64,000 bases of DNA, taken from contig JAIXOZ010000078.1 of NCBI GenBank assembly GCA_027486495.1, forward strand, positions 62,001 to 126,000, in the 5' to 3' direction. Positions 53,401 to 62,400 of this stretch are shown piece after piece (the first letter of the stretch is position 1; the number at the start of each line of letters is the position of its first letter). The position numbers and the translations under genes were made by a program. The notes beneath the pieces are model-generated. The model had not been told where the DNA came from. It did not search any database and saw only the letters and a list, made by a program, of their open reading frames with translations. This stretch comes from Comamonadaceae bacterium. Lineage in GTDB: Bacteria; Pseudomonadota; Gammaproteobacteria; Burkholderiales; Burkholderiaceae_C.

Positions 53401-56400
53401 CGACCAGCAAAGTCAAGGGCAGCGCCACGCAGGTGCTGGCCAACGTCTCGGCCAAGCTGCGCAAGGCGCTCAATGATGCGGCCGGCAGTGTGGTCACGGC
53501 CACAGGCTCGGGTGCGGTGGTGGTCCTGGCGGCCCGCTCGGACAAGCCCGATGCAGGCTGGACAAGCTTCAAAGCCACAGTGACAGGCAAGGGCGGTGTC
53601 GACTGGGTTCATGTCGCCACTGCCGCGCAGGCCCAGCTGGACATGCTGGCCCTGAGCGGCACCTATGCCGCTGGCGATGTGATCACCCTGACGGGCGTGA
53701 GCACCCGGCCTGTTGTCTACACCGTGGTGGCCAATGACCTCACGGCCAAAGGCAACGGCACCGGTGGCTTGGCCAGCAACGCCCAGATTCAGGCCAATGT
53801 GGCCAACAAGCTGCGGGCCATTTTTGCCGAGCCACAAAAGTGGCAAGACCAGATCACGGCCAAGCAAAGCCAGATGGACGCCTTGAATCGCCAGCTGGGC
53901 GCGCTGAAATCGGTCAACCTGTTCGGCATGAACAATTCGGTGATCAAAGAGCTGACCCAACTGATCGCGCAGCAGCAACTGTTTCTGGATCAACTGAAGG
54001 CCCAGGCGGCGCAGCTGCAGGCAGCTGGCGCAGAGGTGAATCTGGGGGGAGACGGCAACGTGATCAGCTTCACTGGCAAAGTGAAGAACAAAGCCTTCCG
54101 CCTCGACGTGAGCGTGGTGGGGCAGGGCAAGGCAGAGGTCTTGCGGGCCAGCGACCGCGACCTGATGCGCGGCATGCTCAACGGCCAGAGCGCTGCGCCT
54201 GGCAGCTGGAAAGAAGCGACGATGCCCATCGATGCGCGTGACCTGCAGTGGCAGTCATTGGCGGCCTTCGACGCGGGCGGCCGTTTGCTGGCGGCGGCCA
54301 GCACCGGCATTTTCTTGGGTGAAGTCGGCGCGCAGGGCGCCACCAGCTGGGGGCGCCAACACCAGGGCCTGCCCGGCGGTGCGAACTGGGTGGCTGTGGA
54401 TGCCAGCGAACCGCTGGACAGCGTCTCCAACGAATTTGCCCCTGAGACTTCGGTCAAGGGTGCCGTGCTGGTGGCCGCGGCATCGGGCCAAAGGCTGTAT
54501 GTGGCCGATACCCGCCAGGCCGATTGGGGCTGGACGGCCGTGGCCACGCCACGCGCCTGGACAGCGGTGGCCATTTCAGACGATGGCAGCACCATCGCCG
54601 CAGCGGCCAACGGGACCAACGGTGGCATCTGGCTGTCCAACGACCTGGGCGTCACCTGGCGTCAGATCAACAGCTCGTCAGGCATCGACTGGCGTTCGGT
54701 GGCGCTGAACCCCAATGGCACGCAGCTGACGGCTGCTGCCACCGGGCGTGGCCTGTTCACCACGCCGGTGCTCACGCAGGCTCAGGCCATGCCGACCCGT
54801 CTGGCCTTGCAGGCCACGGCAGGCGCCGCCCGCTTTGTGGGCATGCCCTCGGTCACAGCGCAAGTCACTGACGCCAGCGTGCAGATCAATCTGGGCGACG
54901 CGCTCAGTGGCCGTGTGCTGGACTTTGCCAGCACGCCGTTCAACGTGGTCACCGGCACGGGCAGCACCCAGGCGCTGACGCTCAAGGGCGCAGATCACGA
55001 GGTGGTCCGTGTCTGGGCGAATGTGCAACTGGACATCGCCGGGTCGGTGTATGTGGATGGCGCAGCCGCCTTCGAAAAACGCACGGCCGAGGTGCAACTG
55101 GCCGATGGCGCACAGATCGAGGTCGATCAACTGGCCGTGGGCATGAGCCAGGTCAACGCTTTCTTTGGCGTGGGCGGCCCTTACCGGGTCGACACGAATC
55201 AAGACGGCAAGATCGACATGCTGGACACGCTCAACGCCGACGCGGTGGGCCTGTCCCTGACCCAGGCCGATCTGGCGCTGGGCCTGTTCAGTGCGACCAG
55301 CGGGGCCAAGGATGCCGCAGGCAACTTGCTCGGCAACGCGCGCTGGATGGCCTTGTCGGCGCAAGCTGCTGCGGTGGAACTGGTGGGCCTGCCTGAGGTC
55401 ACCCTGGCGGCGACCTCGCTGAACCTGGAACTCAACCAGGTCTACGGTCTGGCCGATGGCCTGGTGGCCGACACCCACGTCATCGACTTCAAGGCCATGC
55501 CTGTGAATGTGCGTGTGGGCACCGATGCCAACAGCTTCAAGAAGCTCGAATTGGATGGCCAGCAGGGCCAGCTCTTGCGCGCCAGCGGCACGGTGGAAGT
55601 GCAGGTGGGCGATGTGGCCACCTTCAGCGGCACGCTGGGTTTTGAAACCGCCCAGCGCACCGTCAGCCTGACCGGTGGAGGCACTGTGGGTACCCGCGCC
55701 CTGGTGATTGGCGGCGTCGATGTCTCTGCGCGTTTGACCACGGGTGCCGACGCGGCAGCTTTGGGCTTCAGTTTGAGTGGACTGGACTTCGGTCTGGTGC
55801 TGGCCAAATCGAATGTGCTCGATGACCACCGCAGCTGGCTGTCGGTCCAGGGCATGGCCGAGTCGATGGCCGTGCTGGGCACGGCGGCTTACGGCGTGGA
55901 TGTGTCCGGTCAGAACCTGCGTCTGGCCTTGAACCTGGGCATGGGCACCAACGCCTCGGGCCAGGCCAACACCAGCACGCTGGACTGGTCCGGCCTGAAA
56001 GCTCTGACGGTCAAATTCGGCACCCAAGTGGCCGCAACCCTGGACTTCAGCGGCGAACGCATCGAAGTCGGTGGCACCCTGTCGCTCAAGGTGGGCAATC
56101 AGCTGACGGCTTCTGGCTCTGCCGTGGTCTCGCGTCAGGACCGCGACATCGTGGTGGGCGGCAAGACGCTGCGCGCCACAGGTTTTGTGGTGGGTGCAAA
56201 TGACTTGACGGCATCCGTCAGCGGCATCAACGTCACGGGTATGGATCTGGCCATGGCCTTGCTGCGTCCGCTCAATGCCGGTGCCGATGACACGCGCACC
56301 TGGCTGGCGGTCAAAGCCCATGTGGACCAGATTGCGCTGGATGCTGCGGATCTGGGCCTGCAAGCACAGGATCTGGTGATCGAGGCCAATGCTTTGAGCC

Positions 56401-59400
56401 TGGAAGCCAATCAGGTCTTTGGCAGCCAGGCAGGCGCGGCTGCGCGTGATGTGCTGGAGTTGGGCACCCCTGAGCAGAAAATCCAGGTGTTGACCGGCAA
56501 GGTCACCCCGGACGGGAACGAGACGATGGCGCTGGACTTTGCCAGCGCAGGCGGTGCCTTCTTGGCCCTGGCCACCGATGCCAACATCAGCATCGGCGCA
56601 TCGGTCCTCTTGCAAGGCACTTTCGGGCTGGCCCGCATGGGCCAACGCAACACCACGCTGGACGACGGCACCCAGCGCATGATGGAGGTGACCGCATTGT
56701 CCGCAAAGGGCGTGACGGCCAGTTTTGGCAGCGACATTGGCACGGACCGCTTCGCGGGTGTGGCGCTGAGCAACGCAGACATCGGTCTGATGGTGCTGGC
56801 TGACTCGGCAGGCGCGGGCGCATTTGTGGGCTTGAAGGCAACGGCTGCAGGCGCTGCCCTGCAAGGTCTGTCGGGCTTGAGCCTCCAAGGTGGCACGCTC
56901 AGCCTGGCGGTCAACACCGGCCCGGGCGCGGGCGATTTGCAAGGCCGTGTGGTGGACTTCACCCAGGGCGACCTGGACGCCGATGGCAAGCTCAATGGCT
57001 CGACAGCCATCCGCCAGCGCGGGGTCACGGTGACCACGCTGGACTTCCAAGAGGCGGAGTTCGCCGCGGCGGGCACCATTTCGGTCGAACTGAAAAACAG
57101 CACCGATGCCTTGGCACCACCGCTGATCTCGGGCACCGGCAGTTTTGCCTTGCGTGTGCGCGAAGGCTCGACGGTGATTGGCGCCTCAGGCATCAACGCC
57201 CTGGTCAAGGTGGGTGATCAGCAGGCGGGCATCCGTGAGGGTGCCTTGATGCTGGTGGTGCAAAACGGTGGTTTTGCCGTGGCTGTCGAGGGCAATGGCC
57301 AGGTGCCTGTGCCCGGTTTGTCGGCCACTTCGGTGTATGGCGACGTGTCGATGGCCTTCAACAACACGGGCGCAGCCATCAACGAGAGCCTGACGGTGGG
57401 CGACAAGACGCTGAATGTCAATTTCTCGGCCGAAGAAGCGGGCCAGAACAAGAACCTGCATTTCTCATTGACGAATCTGGATGTGTCCCTGGGTGGCGGT
57501 CTGGGCAGCGCCTTGCTGGACGTGGCCGGTCAGATGAGCCAGGCGCGGGTCGATCTGCAAAACGGCGAGAAACTGCCCCTGATCGACAAGTCGCTGGACG
57601 ACATCCTGAACCTGTCTCCACTGGTCAGCATGGGCGACTATGTGCAGCAGTACATCAACGGCTACATGGACCCGACCTGGGTGTCCAGCATCGAAGGTTT
57701 GCCTGCCGCCGTGTACGGCGAGCTGGGCGTGCCGACCCTGTCGGGCCTGAAGGCTTATCTGGATTCGAACTGGGCGTCCAAGGCCGGTGTCAGTGCGGGC
57801 CTGAGCTTCAGTCTGGACCAAAACGGTCTGTCTTTGGGCTTTGACGGCCGTGTCAAGCTGGGCACGGACATGCTGCAACTGGACCTGAGTGCAGGCTTGG
57901 CGCAGTACGGTTTGCAGTTTGATGCCACGGCCGATGTGCAGGCCAAAATCGATGCCGAGGTCGACTTCGACCTGGCCATTGATTGGAGGAATGGACTGTC
58001 GGCCCGTTTTGACCTGAACAAGCTGGCCTTCCAGGGCAGCTTGAAAGCCGACAGCCTGGTGCTGGCGGCGCGTCTGGGGCCGCTGGATGTGGGCATTGGC
58101 CGACTGGGCACGGACGGGTATGGCAATGCGTATGAGCAAGGCAGCTTCCAGTTCGATCTGGGCGGCAGTCTGGCCATGAAAGACGGCAAGTTCCACCTCA
58201 CGCCGGGCGAGAACGTGCTGGCCATGAGCTTGCCGATTTATGCCACCTTGGCGGGTGTGGACCTGGCAGGTCAATCAGGTGGGCCGGGCAAGGTCATGGT
58301 GACGGGCAATCCCTTGACCGGTGCTCTGGTGTTCCAGGCCACGGGCCTGGACAAACTGACGAACTTCTCGAAGATCAAGATCGAGGATGTGCTGATGGCC
58401 ATCCCCAATGTGCTGGATTACCTGCAAACCGTGGATGTGTCCCAGCTGGGTCTGGGCAGCCTGCCCTTCATTGAAAAATCACTGGACCAGCTTCTGGACA
58501 TCGCGGGTGCCTTTGAAACAGGCGTGGTCGACAAGATCGACTTCAACCGGCCGATGCAGAAATGGGTGGCGGCCCCCGGGCAAAGCCAGTTGGCCACCGG
58601 CACAGCGGCCATCACCAAGGGCAGCTCGGTGCTCAGCGGTAAGGCCGGGCAGTTTGCTTCGTCTATGAAGGGCTATTTCGTCTCCACGGGCAATCAGGTG
58701 CTGCAGGTCTTGTCGGTGTCCGTGGATGGCGCCAGCATGACCCTGTCGAGCGACTACACCTCGAGCGACACGGCCAGCGCGTACACGGTGCACAAGCGCA
58801 TTGAGCGCATCAGCACTTTGGGTGAGTTTGTGACGGCGATCAACAAGTCCGGCGTGCTGGGCGACAAGAAAGCCAGCTACAACGCAGACACCGGCCATCT
58901 GGTGATCCCCATCAGCGCAAAATTGAAGTTGCCGGAGTTCTCCACGGCCTTGAACCTGAACTTGGCAGCGGGCTCAGATTTGTCGCTGAGCACCGATGCC
59001 ATCGCCTCCGTTGGCGTGGATGTGGGGGTGGACTTCAACCTGGTGCTGATCACCGGCGACCGCTTTGATGTGGCGATTGACCATTTTGTGGCCACAGCGG
59101 GCATCACCGCCGATGTCATCGATTTGCAAGTGCTGGCCAAGCTGGGCTTTGTCACGCTGCAAGCCGGTGGTGTGGGCAGCGGCTCGCAGGTGCACCTGGG
59201 CGCCAAGCTCACGGCCACCCTGGACAGGGCGCCCAACGCCGTGGGCGGCGAGTTCTTCACACGCCAGGAGTTGTACGACACAGGCCCCAAGTGGCTGAAC
59301 TTTGACGTGACGGGCGACGCCTATGCGCGCTTGAAGGGCCTGACGGTCAAGACCGGCGGTGCCAGCATCCATGTGGGCGAGGGGCTCGAGTTGGGCCTGT

Positions 59401-62400
59401 ATGTGCAAAACCTGTTCGACTGGTCGCAGAGCCAGCTGGTGACCGCCAGCCAGTTCGACATCAACAATGCGGCGCAGCGACTCCAATACGGCATTTCGGC
59501 CAACGATGTGGTGATCGTCCTGCCCGATGTGGCCGCCATCACCGATTTGAGCCGCCTGAGCATCCAGGACATCGTGGGCGGCTTGCGTGCCGTGGCCGAT
59601 GTGGTGGACGCTGCCGTGGGCAGCCAGCCTTTCTACACGCAGGAGTTGCCGCTGATCAACCGCTCGATGAGCGACATCCTGAACTTTGGCGACCAGTTGC
59701 TGGCGCGCATTGAAAAGGCGGCGGACACCCCGGCCGCCGCACTGGACGAAGCCGAGAAGATCATTGAAGAGGCTTTGGGCGTTCCTGCAGGTTTGTTTGA
59801 CTTGTCGCTGGATGTGGCCAATCACCGCCTGAACGTCGACTTCACACTGGACCTTCAGTACAGCGATGATTTCAAGATCAACCTGGACCTGGCGACGCTG
59901 GCCTCATTGGCAGGCATCGATTTGCCCAGCGGTTTTGGCAAGTTGTTTGATGCCTCGGGCAAAGCGGCTGGCGTGTTCGCCGTGGGTGCCAGCCTGGTGG
60001 CGCGTGTGGGCATTGCCCTGCCGGGCTCTGCCAGCGGTACGCCGCCCGTGCAGATCATCGACTACGACGAGGCCACCAACACCGGCACGCACCTGGACCT
60101 GACGGCCAGCCTGAACGCGAAGGACCTGGTGATCAAACTCAGCGCGGGCCAAATCCAGTTGGGCGCCTTCAATGGCAAAGTGGTGCTGGACGAAGACGGC
60201 AAGGCCGAGACCGCCGCACCGGCTTTGTTGCGCATAGCGCTGGACAAGGGGCAGCCCAAGGTGATCGCACGCGGTGCTCTGGACATCGATTTGCCGATCA
60301 GCCTGCTGGCCTTGTCGCAGCAAGTGCCGCTGGGCAGTTTGCACATTTACACCGATCCGGCCTTGGGCAACCAAGGCTTGTCGACCCTGCTGGCCCAGTT
60401 GGCAGGGGTCGCCAGCGGCGCTCCGGCCTTGAAGATGGCGTTGCCCGATCTGGCGCGTGCGGTGCCCTCCGGCACTTCGGCGCTGGATGTGCTGTACGAC
60501 CCAAGCCTGCTGCTCAACGGTGTGGACCTGGGTCTGGGCACCGTGCAGGACTTCTTCCAGAACAGCCTGACGGCGGACATTCCGTTCATTGGCACCCATC
60601 TGGCCGATGCCGGTCAGCTCATTGGCAATTTGCGCGGTGGCTTGCTGCAAGACTTGCGCACCAAGCTCGCTGGCCCGGGCAAGCCCGTCGAGTTGGTGCG
60701 CGATTCGCTGTTCAACACCTTCAACAGTCTGGGCATCTTGATGGACTATGACGGCGTGGACGGTCTGACCATCGACGACATTGACGTGGCGTTCTTTGAC
60801 GCCAGCGGTTTGCGGGTGTCGACCTGGAAGCCGGGCATGGTCTTGCCCAAAGCTGGGGTAGACGCCATCCGTTTTGATGCCAATCTGGGCGGGCGCATTC
60901 TGGCACTGGGGGTAGAAATTCCGCTGGACCTGAACATACCGAATCTGTCGCTCAATGTGGACGGCGGTTTTGCACTCAGTGCCGAGTGGCAATACGACTT
61001 CGGCTTTGGCCTGTCGGCCTCCAGTGGCTTTTACATGGTGACCAACTCGGATGCCTTGGACCCCGAACTGAGCCTGGACATCGAAGCCTATCTGGATGGC
61101 AGCCCCACCGACCCGAGCGTCACCTCGCCCTTTGAAGGTCAGGGCAAGCTGATGTTCTTTGAAGCCAGCGTGCAGGACCTTTACAACAGCACCAACTCGC
61201 CTTATCGGGCCAGCGGTTTGAACGGCCGCTTGGGCATTGACCTCAAGGGTGACAAGGCCAACCGCCTGACGCTGGACAGCCTGTTGTCCAGCCCCCTGTC
61301 AGCGGTCAAGGTGGACTTTGGCGTGGGTGCGCACCTGAACCTGGGCATGGCGCTGGCGGTCACGGGCATGCCCAGTTTGAATGCCGACTTCAAGCTCGAC
61401 TGGGATTGGCGTTTGGGCGAGCGTGTGGCTTCCAAGCCGGACATCTCGATCAACAACATCCGCCTGGATTTGCAGTCCACGGTGTTGGATTTCCTGATGC
61501 CGATTGCCAAGCAAGTGGCCACCGTGGTGGAGCCTTTCCGTGATGTGGTCAATGCCCTGACCACCCCGATCACCGGTCTGGATCTGGTGCTCAAGGATGA
61601 TCCGACGCTGCGCGGTGTGATCAACATGGTCTGGAAGATCGCGATGCCCAATGAGCCCGCCATCAACTGGGCCTTCCTGGATGCGGTCAAGTTTGCGCTG
61701 GACATGCCCACCATGCTGCAAAGCCTGATTGGCTTCAGCGCTGGCTTGCCGCTGGGCAGCATCAAGGGCCTGGGCACCAACCGTGTGACGTTCGAGGCGG
61801 CCGAGGCGCTGGATCTGAACCTCTCGGACACCTCGTCCATCATCACGGCCTTCAATGCCAAGATGACGCAGATGAGCAAGGATTCCGCAGGCGGTGCTTC
61901 GGGCAGCCGCTCGGGACTGCAGTTCATGTCGTACATGACGGACATCTCGAACTGGGCGAAGATTTTCAGCGGCGGCAATGCCACGTTGTTCACTTACGAG
62001 CTGCCATACCTGGACTTCAGCCTCTACAACTTCGATGTGTTGCTGGCCAAGCCCAATTTGGCGTTGCTGACGGCGGGTGTGATTCCGATTCCTATCGAAT
62101 TCCCGATTTATGCCTATGGCGGTGTGCGCTTGTTCGCAGACTTCTCCTTCGGCTATGACACCTATGGCATCCAAAAAGCCGTTGCCACAGGCAATGTGCT
62201 CAATGTGCTGGACGGTTTCTATGTCAACGACTGGTCCATGCCGGCGACCAGGAATGGCGTGACCCAGCCGAGCAAGGAAAAGCCGGAAATGATCCTCAGC
62301 GTCGAGATCGGCCTGAAGGCTGGTGTGGGCGTGCCCGGTGTGGCGGTGGGTCTGGGCGCGGGTCTGCAACTCAAGGTGGAGGCCGACCTGAACGACATCA

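Noticed and set aside
49857-57060. Regularly spaced repeats as a possible CRISPR or satellite array
   Set aside because: The repeats are about 530 bases, diverged and in one open frame; they are protein repeats.
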